Below, one piece after another: positions 11,846-23,262 of a stretch of 64,000 nucleotides of DNA. The translations under genes and the position numbers were made by a program. The stretch is from Rotaria socialis. Lineage: Eukaryota; Rotifera; Eurotatoria; Philodinida; Philodinidae. The notes under the pieces were generated by a model. That model did no database searches. It was not told the origin of the DNA and was given only the letters and a program-made list of their open reading frames with translations. Position 1 is the stretch's first letter. Each line of letters begins with the position of its first letter. The stretch is taken from positions 1 through 64,000 of the forward strand of contig CAJNYU010002094.1 of NCBI GenBank assembly GCA_905331475.1, written 5' to 3'.

Positions 11846-13717
11846 TTACCTAACTAGTTCTTCAAACTTTGGATATGAATAAATATGATTATGTCCACAA
11901 TTTGCTGAACGTGGAACAGTTATGAAACGAATGGCAGGAAAGTTTTTATCACGATGAATGCTGATATAATCTTCAATCTGAATACAAAGAAAAAACATGA
12001 TGGACTTGCTTTGACAAAAGAAAATGGCTATCAATATACGTACCAATTGAACATGATGGTAAGGTATAATAGCATCATCTTCAGAATGAATGATTATAAT
12101 TGGCAACGGAAGCAATGAAATACTTGAAGTAAGAAAAATTTCATTAATGCATGGGTAAATTTTTATTATTTATATACATTTCATTATTTGGAAAATTGAT
12201 TTTCACCGCTGCTAAAGAATCAAGCGCAGCTTGCATAAAATACGGATTCATTTTTAATACCTAAAAAGAACGTCATTCAAATTTGTAGCTAAATCAACAA
12301 AATACGTACTCTCGTAATCGGATACGAAACAAGAGCTTCAACAGTATTGTAAAATGGTGCCTCGAGTACTAAACCTGATGGTTGTTTTAAAGCTGTAATA
12401 TTTAAAGCAGATAAAAATTTCATTCTTAAAAGAAAGAATTTTCTATACGAGGGTTATTTTGAAGTAAAGTACGCATCGTCCATAATGCAACACCAGTACC
12501 CATCGAGTGACCCCATAGAGTTATCGGATTTTCAGGACAAACTTGTCGAATTACATTAAAAACATGTATTACATCATGAATAAAACCGTGTACACTTGGT
12601 GTGCCAGTTGAATCTCCATAACCACGATAATCAAGAGTGATTATGTGATTACCAAAAGCGCTCATAACTCGATAATGATTTGAGCGATAATGTGTTGCTC
12701 TAAAATCGATGTTTTATTTAATTTAATTTTTTGATTCTAATATTCATTCACCTTGTACCATCTTGTCCATGCAAATATATAATGATAGGAAAGTCAGTGG
12801 ATTTTATATATTGTTTGAGATGATCAGCAAGTGTTGGTAAACTATGATCAATTGCGACAGTGGATGGTAATATATACCTAGATAATAGAGAAATCGGCAT
12901 TGAAATTGACTTTGAAGTTAAGATTTCGAAAAATTCTTAAAACATGCTTATGCATTAGCGTGAGTCATACTCGTTGTCTGATCTAGTCAGAAGTAGATTA
13001 ATCATATTTTTGACTGATAAATTCTTTTTTGCTCTGTTTTTAAACAATTGAATCAATTACTATATTCAAATTGGTCTATATTTGTTTCGTTTACGAATGA
13101 ATATGTTTTTACATTACCATATGTGTACAAAGCATATATTTGTCTTGAGAAAAGAAAAGATTTAAATGCTAATTAAATGGCCTATATCTAGCTCCTATTT
13201 ATGTTGTACATAGAAAAAAACGCCGATTCTTGATCTTGGTAGTCTAAATATAAACTAGACCCAATCTTAGCTCCAAATAGGATGAGATATTCCCATCTCT
13301 TTCCATTCGGAGCTTTGAACCGAACTTACCATATTCCAACTTTAACATTCGAGTCTGTTTGTTCATAAACATTGACAGCATTCAATTGGAATGCATCTGG
13401 TTTCGTCAAATCAATCCATGGATAATATCGAGCTATTCAAAAGAGCTAAATATAGTTAAAATTCAACGAAATAATGATAATATTTACACCAAGTTTGAAA
13501 AAACATTTTAGTTAAAATAACATCTCCATATAAACGAAGAATAACCGGACTTAGTGAAATCAACGAAGCTATCACAATAATCATCGTAACAATCCATCGT
13601 TTGAAACTGGATAAAAAACGAATATTAGAAAAGCTAAGAAACACGTAAACATTTATTGTTTTACATTTTTATCAACAGCGACAATGTCGGCGTGCGAACA
13701 TTTTTTTCTACATGCAT
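11846..13717 (-). CDS. ABHD12: ABHD12-like alpha/beta hydrolase, copy B
   Basis: Nine exons join in frame to 342 aa: 13717-13665, 13606-13488, 13432-13330, 12877-12752, 12699-12449, 12392-12310, 12260-12178, 12122-12044, 11977-11846. A hydrophobic helix (WIVTMIIVIASLISLSPVI, about residues 21-39) precedes the hydrolase domain. Visible motifs are HGQDGTR (128-134), DYRGYGDSTG (157-166), GHSMG (Ser199), HSEDD (Asp288) and NCGHNHIY (His328). The HGxxGTR...HYR arrangement fits ABHD12 better than copy A does. The predicted role is a membrane-anchored lysophospholipid lipase. The start is 101 bp after the nucleotidase stop, with an acceptor 4 nt before the ATG. Exon lengths track those of copy A closely (53/41, 119/122, 103/100, 126/129, 251/254, 83/80), and both have an unusually long third intron. 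Confidence 0.88.
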
Positions 13718-13721
13718 TGAT

Positions 13722-13723
13722 CT
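13722..13723 (-). other. Splice acceptor before ABHD12-like B
   Basis: TTTTTTTTCTAG ends 4 nt before the ATG (leader ATCA) and 95 bp after the previous stop: a candidate trans-splice acceptor inside an operon. Confidence 0.65.
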
Positions 13724-13817
13724 AGAAAAAAAAGGAAGGTTAATTAAATACTGTTTTCCGAAAACCAATTTTTATTAATATTTTTACTAAAAATATGACT
13801 AAAAACATAGATTTCTT

Positions 13818-15487
13818 CTAAATTGCTTTTAAAATAAAATTAGGTATGTCAAAGGTTTGATCATCGCTGACAACAATATCATAAGCACTCTTATAAACTT
13901 CTAATTTTTCAGGTGTACTACGGTTTAAAAATCCAATTTTGAGTATTTGTTTTAAATTTTTCATACCAGCGATCATGCCAACATCGCCAAGTGTATCACC
14001 TAATAGAATAACATTTGGCCGATTTAAAATAGATTTGAAGTACGGCGTATCATGAATTTCATGTTCATTTTTATTAAATGAATGAATAAGTTTTTTACTG
14101 AACGCTACTAAATTTCCATTGGTATCGTATTGAATAAAATTTGAAATAATTTGTGATAATTCATGATTAAGTGCAAATTCAGGGATTTCTTTTTCAAGAA
14201 AAATTTCAATAACGTCGCCTAAAACAGAATAATTATCTATCAGAATCATCAATCAAAAAGAATATATTTACCTAAACCAGCTGAGAAAACAAGAATCGGC
14301 GTTTCACTACGTAATAGTTCTGTAATAAATTCTTTTACTCCTTTTTTCAATTCCAATTTTGATTTATAAACTAGAGCGCGTATCATTGGTTGATTTAGAT
14401 TTGATAACAAAAGCAGAGCTTGTGCTTTCCGCCACCATTCAATCATATGAGGAATTTTTTCATCAATATTCATACAGACATCATGTTCGATTGACTGATA
14501 ATATGAACGCAATTGATCTGCTTGAACACGCAGTAATGAACCATCAGGTAACTAAATAAAATCAAACTTAAGATTATTTTATTGATTAATTCGTTCTTCA
14601 CTAAAATTTAACTATCGATGTTGCAAAACGAATTTTGTCTCTTTCTAATCATTGGCATATAATCAGCACCGGTATTTGTATAAAAAATAATAAGCAAAAA
14701 GCTTGAAATATATTCACTAAAAACTTAAAATACGATTAATCAATTGAAATGAAGGGAAAATCAATGAGATTTGCTTGACACTTTCTTCGATTGAGTAGCT
14801 GATATATCTAGTTCATTCAAGCGCTTTCAAAAATAAATATTTGACAACGAAGAATTCATATTGTTTTTATTTCAAACATATTGTACTCGTAATGGTTGTA
14901 TATATAGAGTGATCGTCTAAACAGTACTAAATATTTGTCACATTTCGTCATCGTGTTACTTTAGCTCAAATTGATTTATATCTACAAAATGAGTAGAAAT
15001 CTAGAAGATGGAATTTTATATTCACTCTCTTATCAATATCTGCTAGATACGTTTATTTATCTTTTATTTGCTTTTGAATCGGTCAATAAATATTTTCGAA
15101 AGAGAAAATGAAATGCATACTTCATTGTAGAATTTTGAACGAATATTCTGCTATTCATATGATGCAAAAGAAATCTTGATGAAACTTTCTCTTTCAGATG
15201 ATATCATCTTATTAGCACTATTGAAATAGTAAATGCATATTAAAACAAAAATGTAATTAAACTCTTACTTTAACTCGATCATCACTTTCAATAACAGCAA
15301 ACGTCGATGGTAAAATAACTGCATCTTTTTCATACATAGTTAATGTATAATCAAAGTCAGCTACAACATGTAGCATTTTTCGTCCATCACTGATTAATGA
15401 GCGAATAGTTTGTTCAACATAAGCGAGTTTATCATTATGCACATGAACATGTGAATTATTTTTAAGGAGATTTTCAATAAAATTCAT
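13818..15487 (-). CDS. NT5C3: Cytosolic 5'-nucleotidase III (pyrimidine 5'-nucleotidase)
   Basis: Three exons (15487-15269, 14551-14272, 14218-13818) join in frame to 299 aa, the usual length of the UMPH-1/NT5C3 family. HAD motif I is DFDYTLT (residues 44-50; nucleophile Asp44, acid/base Asp46). Family signatures include WWRKAQ, FSAGLGD (motif II), FNKNE, and LLGDTLGD (motif IV, Asp241 and Asp245). The enzyme dephosphorylates pyrimidine nucleoside monophosphates (CMP, UMP) in the cytosol, with Mg2+. Intron 1 is 717 bp, much longer than its neighbours; intron 2 is 53 bp. The start is set by an acceptor 4 nt upstream. It lies third in a co-directional run, 114 bp after the PPxY gene and 101 bp before ABHD12-like B. 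All catalytic residues are present, so it should be active. Confidence 0.93.
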
Positions 15488-15491
15488 TTAT

Positions 15492-15493
15492 CT
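15492..15493 (-). other. Splice acceptor before NT5C3
   Basis: GATTTGTTTTTCTAG ends 4 nt before the ATG (leader ATAA) and 108 bp after the stop of the upstream gene: a candidate trans-splice acceptor. Confidence 0.65.
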
Positions 15494-15600
15494 AGAAAAA
15501 CAAATCAAAAAAATTACAAAATAATTATTACGATATAATTTTTTCACTATAAAAACACAGCGATAAAAAAATATTAGAGCACCGGACGAAGTTTTCATAA

Positions 15601-17168
15601 TTACAGAGCGGTTGTTGTTATTACACTATCATCTTCATCTTCATCGCTATGAACTCTATTGTATCGTTTCTTCGATTCTAATATTAATGTTAATAATGCT
15701 CGGTAATTTTCAAATAACTGCACACGAACAAAATTTTCATCTCTATACAATTTAGTCATCATAGTATCGAACGACTCAAGTTCAGGTAAGCTGAATAGAT
15801 TCCATTGAAGAATCATATCCTTATTTGATGCTGCTTGCGAGTAAACTTGCAAAAATGATGGAATTGGCCGTTTTAATAATGGATTTGGAGGAACAATAGG
15901 TTGTTTCGCCGACTCGCGGTTACTTACAGGAAAACTAAAAGAAAAGAAAAAACGTTAACCATTGTTTCGTTTTTAATGTTTCTCTTAAATTTACTCTGAT
16001 TGTCGTTGAAGCCGTGTTTGTTTACGTAAATATTTTTCTCGTTTATCAGTATCAGCTGAATCATTAGAACTTTCTTCTTCTTCATTAACCGTATCAGTTG
16101 TATTTAGATGAGTCTTTAGTCGACGATGCATTTTTTCCATTGATTGGCCTGCTTCTTCAACACTTTTTCTAGTAAAAAAAAGTAGAACATGTAATTGACT
16201 GAACATTATTAACATCGGCTCTTTATGATTGACATATGAGACTCACGTATTCCGCATGAGGTAGAAAATATTATTTATTATTTGAAATATGTCAAATACG
16301 ACAATAAAAATTTTCTTGTTTTCTTCTAATCCTTTTCCAATATAATCAAATTGTTATAAACTGTTTAATGTATAAAACAAAATAGCGTAATTGTGATTGA
16401 TAACAATATTTAAACAACTGATCTGTACTTGTAATTGCTATGAGAGCTTTTTCAATGAATTTGAACTTACAGTTTACACATTCATACGATAGAAGAACGA
16501 AAATCATATAAGATGTCTACTCAGTGTTGCCTTCGAAAATCTATGTTAGGCTCATCGAAAATTTTATGTACGTATTCTTACTTAACAGGATCACTGAATG
16601 CTTTACGCTTTTGATTTCGACGTCTCCCACCATCTTTACCATAAAGTAGACGAGAAAATTCACGATCAAAACCAGCTTGTGGTGGACTCATGGGAGAATA
16701 ATTTGGACGATTCATTGATGATACTGCTGAACGTGAACGTTCAATATTTGATGTTGGTAGTTCATAAGATGGAGGAGGTGGTCGAACTGAAGTATTCGCC
16801 ATAATCGATGAAAGAGGTGTTGGAAGAGTCCCATATGAATTCACTGGTAACAGATGTTGAGTCATCTGAGATTCGGTATACATCTGTTTCGTTATCAACG
16901 AGGGTGCAGAAGGACGAAGCAAATGTTGACCTAGACTATTTGCTAATACAGAAAGAATACATATTTTCAGGAATGAATAACTTATTCATACCTGATGGTG
17001 GTGGTCGATGACCACTAGCAACGCTAACTGAATAAGATGGAGGCGGTGGCCGATTTCTACTTTGTTCATTTAATAGAAGCGGCGGTGGAGCTGAAGATGG
17101 AGACATAAGTAGTTGATTAGTTTGAGAAGTATTCCATATTAATGGTGATGGGTGCATATAAAAACTCA

Positions 17169-17201
<33 letters not shown>

Positions 17202-18305
17202 TTGAATGAACCGATGTTTCTTCTGGTGGCGGTTGTGTTTCGATAGTTGTTGATACTTTAATTTTAGAATAATAAGTTGCTAGAATTTCATCGACTGTTA
17301 ATGGTGATTTTGAATTTTGTTGTTGTTGTTGTTGTTGATGATGATGATGATGATGATAATGATGATCTTGTATCTTTGGTTCTTGTTTAGATTCATCGCG
17401 TTGTTGTACTTTTGGAACAACATTATGTTGCTCGAGCAATTGTTCAAGTGACGGTGAATAATAAAGACGTTCTTTATTTGCTTGATGTTTAGAAGTCGAT
17501 TTATTTATTGGTACTGAAGATGCCACTGGTTTTAAATCTGATTGTGCATCAATAATCAAGGATTTAACGTTTGTATGATAAGATTGTTTATCATCATTAG
17601 CATGTGTTGATGTTAAATTTGTATACGATCGAGTTGATAGAACTCTCGGAGATACAATTTCTTCAGTCACTGTTGGAGCATGCATTTGATGTGATGTAGA
17701 TGATGTTGTTGCCTGTCGTAATTGACCAAATGTAATTGGCTGTGATATAGGTTCAATATATGATGGTAAAGGTTTCGGTGCTGTTGGAGGTGATGCAGCT
17801 CCAGTATTGCCACCTCGTATTTTTAATGTTTCAAGCATTGTTACAATGCGTCGATGAAATAATCTTGAATGAATACGTGATGAATCGATAGCTGTCACTT
17901 CAGATGAATTTAATTGTGTTGGATCATTTGTTGATGGTTTTGTTACATTTGAAATATGTTCATTGCCATTGTTCATTGGTGTTGGCAAAGATGTTATTGA
18001 TGATTCGGAAGAAGCAAGTAATTCAACCATTTTAGAATTAAATCTATTTTTATTAGTACCAGATCGAAAGCCTATTTGATATAGAGATTTATTCGAACTA
18101 TTATTTACGTTAAATATTATTATAATTATTATTACTATATAATCTATGTGAACTTTCAAAAAAAAAAAGAACTCTAGTTTCTCTAGCTTTATCAAATATA
18201 TCTACTATAATTTGAATACAAACCAGATGCTGATGGTGTATCATCTCGTGGAATAAATTTTCCTGGAATATTACTTTGAAGGGAAACTTCCTTCTTTTTT
18301 GGCAT
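15601..18305 (-). CDS. 676-aa PPxY-rich low-complexity protein, function unknown
   Basis: Five exons (18305-18224, 18071-16992, 16942-16582, 16168-15995, 15934-15601) join in frame to 676 aa with no stop. I do not recognise the family. A conserved-looking N-terminus (GKFIPRDDTPSASGFRSGT) is followed by a long disordered region with poly-His, poly-Gln and poly-Asn tracts encoded by triplet repeats. Next come three PPPSY/PPPPSY motifs, which are WW-domain ligands in known proteins, and a basic segment GRRRNQKRKAFSDP. Then come a probable coiled coil (SVEEAGQSMEKMHRRLK) and a helical C-terminus (VQLFENYRALLTLILESKK), ending in an acidic tail. It could be a scaffold or adaptor recognised by WW-domain proteins (inference). 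It starts 10 nt after an acceptor, 89 bp beyond the RPL35 stop, and is second in the minus-strand run. Confidence 0.8.
17171..17352 (-). repeat. Triplet repeats coding Asn, Gln and His tracts
   Basis: ATT units (about 17171-17199) and adjacent TTG/TGA-type units (17320-17352) code for Asn, Gln and His runs on the minus strand. They are in frame and likely to vary in length. Confidence 0.85.
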
Positions 18306-18315
18306 AACGTAATAT

Positions 18316-18317
18316 CT
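18316..18317 (-). other. Splice acceptor before the PPxY gene
   Basis: TTTTTTTATACATTCTAG ends 10 nt before the ATG and 77 bp after the RPL35 stop. An AATAAA lies between: the arrangement of an intercistronic region with 3' processing followed by trans-splicing. Confidence 0.65.
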
Positions 18318-18361
18318 AGAATGTATAAAAAAACATTTAAATTTCTTTTTCTCTTTTTTGG

Positions 18362-18367
18362 TTTATT
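18362..18367 (-). terminator. Poly(A) signal of the RPL35-like gene
   Basis: AATAAA on the minus strand, 27 nt after the RPL35-like stop and about 45 nt before the next acceptor. Confidence 0.55.
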
Positions 18368-18393
18368 AGATTATAGCATATTTTTATTAAATC

Positions 18394-18803
18394 TTAATCT
18401 TTAACAGCAAATGTACGTTTAGGAAAAGTTCGCTTCTTTTTTTGTGTTTTAGCTAAACTTATTGATTCTTCTTTAGGTGTTAATGAACGTCTCATTGCTC
18501 GTGTTTGCTTTCGTCTTAAATCTTTTGGTTTATATTTTTCTCCATGATAAAATTCTCTTAAATTTTCTTTTATTGTTTGATTTTGAACAATATGTACATG
18601 TGCAATGGATTCTCGAATATTTTCAATTTTATTGGAATCTTTTCTTCCTATATTTAACGAATTTAATTCTTCATGTAAATTCTTCAATATAATGTCAAGG
18701 TCATCTAAATATTTAAATATTATATAAATAAGTCCAAAAGAAAAAAAAAATATTGTTTACTTGGACTTTTCCCCCGAATTTGACAGCAGGTAACTTGTGC
18801 CAT
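18394..18803 (-). CDS. RPL35: Divergent 60S ribosomal protein L35 (uL29)
   Basis: Two exons (18803-18761 and 18704-18394) with a 56-bp intron join to 117 aa; the family is about 123 aa. Recognised from MAQVTCCQIRGK at the start, QTIKENLREFYHGEKYKP, DLRRKQTRAMRR and the C-terminal FAVKD, all in the order of eukaryotic L35. The protein binds 25S/28S rRNA near the exit tunnel of the large subunit. For a ribosomal protein it is unusually diverged: the N-terminal helical hairpin is poorly conserved and several basic positions are Glu or His. It is the first gene of the minus-strand run. An in-frame ATG 16 codons upstream (18851) would add a hydrophobic leader, but family alignment favours 18803. 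It may be a second, specialised or degenerating paralogue. Confidence 0.85.
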
Positions 18804-20903
18804 TAAACCAAAAAGAATGCAGAGTGTAGTCCATACTTTACCGATATGCATGTATATGTCATAGAATTGCCGATAGATGTACCTAGTATAACTTTTAGCT
18901 CATTGAATTTCATGAGAATAGATGATTTTTCGACTCTTCTACGCTAAATAGAGTATGCGAAATTGAAAATCAGCCTAGTTAATATTTGTATCTAATCTTT
19001 TTGTGTTTGACTAGTAAATCATTATCAATCTTGGGAACAAATTAAAATTATTAATAAGAGAAATAAAAGTTATTCTTCACCATTTTGACTGTGCTCTAAA
19101 CGGACAATGGTGAATATTTGCATGGACATTTATCTCAACCATAGCATACAAAATAGATCTCCGATTTCGATGAGATTTTCAGTTTTTAGCAATTTGATAA
19201 AGAAACTTTTTTTGAAAACCTTTGGTTTTGGTGAAGATAGACTCAAAATAGTTTAAGCAGTAAAACGTCAAAAACCCTCAAAAAACGTTTTTAATTCCGC
19301 AGTTTTGACAAATTGTTTTTGATAGCTTATGTTACTAAAACAAAACAATAAAGCCATTTATATTGACATTTAACGAAGATAATAATGCTTCGCTTAATGA
19401 ATTGACTGTAGATAATAATTATAATTCATAGGAACGGGTTGATAACGAATAAAACGCATATTGAAAAAAAAATGAATAAGCTCTTTTCTCGAAACATCAT
19501 TATTCATTTATGAACAAACTTGACTGTTATCAGCGGTCACAATATTCAACATCGAGCTATTTAATATTGCAGCTGAAACGCAGGTAACGCACAGACATTT
19601 TTTCAACTTTGAACAAGTGTATCTACAGAATGGTTAGAGTAAAACAGTTGTTATTTTTAACAAATACTTACGTAAACAAGTTCTGTAGTAGTTCAAAGTT
19701 TGAGCCTTAACCGTATAACTGTTCAGATTTTATGAGTAAAATACTAGCCTGAAACGCACAGACAAAAAAGCCCTCGGTTTCTAGTAGGTGTGTAATTACT
19801 GATAAATCCTGCGAATTGCTTCGCGCTAATGAATTTTGCAAACAAGAGTTTTGTAGCTTAGATTCAGGAGTATCTTTGACTGAAGAGAAAATATGAATAC
19901 ATTGAAAAATGAGTGAGCTATTAACAAAATTGGAAGTAACACACAGACATATCTTTTTGGAAAAAAATGTCTGTTCCGAGCGAATTTTATATCAATCAAA
20001 CTATTTATTTATTAAAAATAGTTGATCATGGGTAATCGGATACGCTGATCATGATTCAAGGGTTTATTTTGCTTGGAACTCACGTTTGGGTTGGAAATTT
20101 GAATATCAGACCCAAAGAAGACCAATCGAAGATTTTCGATCCAGATAATTCTGAGGACACTATTGTGTATAGCACACCAAATTACCCACGTATTCATTCG
20201 AAAAAAGTAATTCATAGTAGAATATGAAGTTTTACGAGGTGCATATTGATTATGTTGAGTGGCAACAGGAAAAATGTCTGTGTGTTACCCAATTTGCAGA
20301 GTCAAAGAAGAGAGATGAAATGAAACCAATTGGCTCATCGGATGGCTCGTAAAAAGTTGACGATAGGCCATTGATCAAAATTAAGAAAACTGTTTTAATC
20401 TCATGATGCGATAAACTAAGAGCCCTTTCTGGTAACGCACAGACATGAAAAATATGAAGGTTTTTAGTTCGTTTTTTCGAAACAAAACATTGATCTGGAA
20501 AAATTCGATGCAGCCATAAAGAAAGTCCTAACATTTTTCTACAAAATACTACGTGACACTTCATGTTTACTCCTTTCTTTTCGTGTCTCTCATTTACATT
20601 TTGACAAGCACTTCCAAATCAAGCCTAGATCCTGGTGACCAGTAATCCGTTTCGGTCATATTTTCCAGCCTCACTTATGCTGTCGAACCAATCAAAATAG
20701 AGTTTCTTATGCAGAAAAGTGTGTTTTGCAAGATGGTATAGTTTGTTTTGAAAACAGAACAACTTCTACTTCAACCATGTTGGTTGACCGTTAGCCATTT
20801 TTGATGCTTGTCATTGTTGACGACGACAGATATGACACAGAATGAACATAAAGATATATATATGTAAGAATGGATACGGAATATTTGCCATTTATAATTG
20901 AAT
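18804..20903. other. Gene-free stretch with a five-copy motif
   Basis: No gene recognised. Small open frames here lack family similarity. It contains the GGTAACGCACAGACAT motif cluster (19583-20446) and presumably the promoter of the minus-strand run near 18.85-19.0 kb, where no TATA-like box stands out. Confidence 0.5.
19583..20446. repeat. Five dispersed copies of GGTAACGCACAGACAT
   Basis: Copies at 19583-19598 (+), 19752-19765 (+, AAACGCACAGACAA), 19935-19950 (+, AGTAACACACAGACAT), 20273-20290 (minus strand, GGGTAACACACAGACATT) and 20431-20446 (+). Their spacing is irregular, about 160-340 bp. They are often followed by a T- or A-rich run. Confidence 0.7.
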
Positions 20904-23262
20904 ATGCACCATTCAACTGTTAATATCCTTAGTTTATGCGACGAGATGTTGCTTGCTATTTTCAACAAACTCAATAATATTGATGTATTATATTCACTCA
21001 TAGGAGTCAATCAAAAACTCGATAGATTGGCTCGAGACATTACGTGTACACAATCTGTTGATTTAGTGACAATATCATCAAATGAGCATAACGACACAAG
21101 AAATAAGTCAATACTGGATCGACTTTATGTTGATATAATCCACGAATTCAACACAATATTGAATGTTTTACTCTTGATTCATTACCAATAGATCGTGTTC
21201 TTCGCATTGGAAATTATCCTAAACTCCATAAGTTTATTCTTGTTAATATTCAACTTAAAGCGGTGTCGCATATTTTCAATGGTATGTTGCCCTCTTTTTT
21301 TTCTCATTTTTTAAAACTACTAATAGAGAAAAGCAAGACAATTAATTAATGTAGTGTATATATTTAGAGAAGTCATCAATTATTGACATATTTAAACATC
21401 AGATTTCACATCTTACTATTATAATTAATGATGGCAGTACAGGTGAGCATATAAGGATATTATCGACAAATGTTTTTGCCGCTATTTTTATAATGTTTAC
21501 AAATTTGACTTATCTTCACATTGGTTTACAAGACATTTGCCGGTATTTACCATCTACAACATGTTATTCGTCAAGTATTGCTCATTTGAATGTTAGAGTG
21601 CGCGACTTTGGTGATTGCCTTTCTTTACTTGATGAACGTCTTAGTCAACTATTAACCTTTATTGTCGAAGTTGATTACATTTATAATACATCAATGATTA
21701 TCAATTATACGGTACAATATTTTAAATCACAGTGAAATGCTTCGTTCATGTCGATTTTCGATAGATTGATGAATCACTTGTATGAGTGAAAATAGTGTGG
21801 TAAAAGTATGAATAAATATAAAAACATGAAGTTTATTTTATTGAATGTGAAATCAGTGACTAGAAACTTTTTTCAATGAATTCGACATTATTCGAGAGAA
21901 AGAAAAGACTTAACGTATTAGAAGAAATATTTTATTGTAAGAGTATGTGAGTCTAATATTGTCGTTCGCCATCTTCAATTCATTTCAAAGAGTTCGTTGA
22001 CATTTGGTTTCATCAAGAAAATAATTTGATCAATGTTTATATGAGAGTAAACTATTTTGATTTTTTCTTGCTATTTTACAAAGTTTTGAAATCACTTTTT
22101 GACGAAAAAAGATTATGTAATTGTCAATATTAGTAAAGACTTGACATTCTGTTACTGTTATATATACTGCAAAAGCGTATCAAATAAAGAAATAAAGTAT
22201 TGAATGATAAAAAATATTTCTCTGACAATTAATTCTGAAACTTTAATCTTATGATAAATGATTTTGGACATCAGAATCTATTTCCAGTTTCATCAGTTTT
22301 CTATGAAAGGATGAATAACAGAGAATATGACGAATATCTCAATAATGGTTATATCTACTCTTGTTTAAGTAATCAATTTGACATCACTTAATATTTATGT
22401 TATTTTTTTTAGAAAATTCTATCTAATTAAAAAAGGTTTCTCGTTAATTTCATTTCGTCAAACAATTGAGTATGATAATCAAATTGTACCATGCCTTCGT
22501 CAAATGTCACAATTAGAAAAATATGCATTGTCCCTTATTGTTCGTTGTCGAACTTCATTCATCGATGGAACTCATCTGGTTAATGATATTCTTAGTAAAA
22601 TGTCATATCTACATACATTTATCTTCAACATCATCACCTATAATGTTAGAATGGACGAAGAACTGTTACCAACACCTGACGACGTTAAACGTGCGCTTAT
22701 CCAAAGAGAATACAATGTTAACTGTTATACTGATTATAGTGCATTTAACAATGGTCAATGTCATATTTACTCGCTTCCGTTCGCTATGGACCGCATGTAT
22801 ACGCATTCAAGTAAATTTCATGGTGATTTATCCCTGACTGTTCGTTACTTATATGTGCAAGATTTCGTCCGTCCATTTGAACATGATTTCTGTTGGCGAA
22901 TCTCTCGAGATTTTCCATTATTAAATAATTTGACAATATTTAATATAGCCAAGCAAACAAAGAACTTAATACATCAACAAGATGAACAAGCATCTTCAAT
23001 TATTGAGTTTTCCCATCTTATGACACTCTGTCTTTATGGATGTTATATCAATTATGTGACACAATTTCTTCTCGACTTCAATACACATCTACCGTGTCTT
23101 AATACATTATATATTAAATATGAAGATTTGGTGATCGTAACAGACAATTTCACAAATAATGCTGCTCGTTCTAACTGTTCCAGGTTGCAACATATTATAT
23201 TTGGTTCAATGTCAATGGTATGCCCAGAAGAATTTCATCATTATTTTCCTTTGTTGTTGTAA
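20904..23262 (+). pseudogene. F-box/leucine-rich protein with one frameshift
   Basis: Exon 1 (20904-21281) opens with an F-box-like segment (LSLCDEMLLAIFNKLNNIDV, residues about 8-28). Exons 2 (21368-21731) and 3 (22413-23262) carry the repeated hydrophobic strands of an LRR-like substrate-binding region. The frame shifts between about 21143 and 21156: coding resumes at HNIECFTLDSLPIDRVLRIG in another frame, consistent with loss of one base. Otherwise the exons join at phase-compatible GT-AG sites over introns of 86 and 681 bp to about 530 aa. Bdelloid genomes carry many F-box genes of this type (family knowledge). F-box proteins recruit targets to SCF ubiquitin ligases. It is either a recent pseudogene or an assembly error, since one indel is the only defect. 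Confidence 0.68.

Noticed and set aside
18804..18851. In-frame upstream ATG adding a hydrophobic leader to RPL35
   Set aside because: The family start aligns with ATG at 18803; a signal peptide on a ribosomal protein is implausible without transcript evidence.
20250..20564. 104-codon minus-strand open frame
   Set aside because: No family features, and it overlaps the repeated ACGCACAGACAT motif; probably chance.
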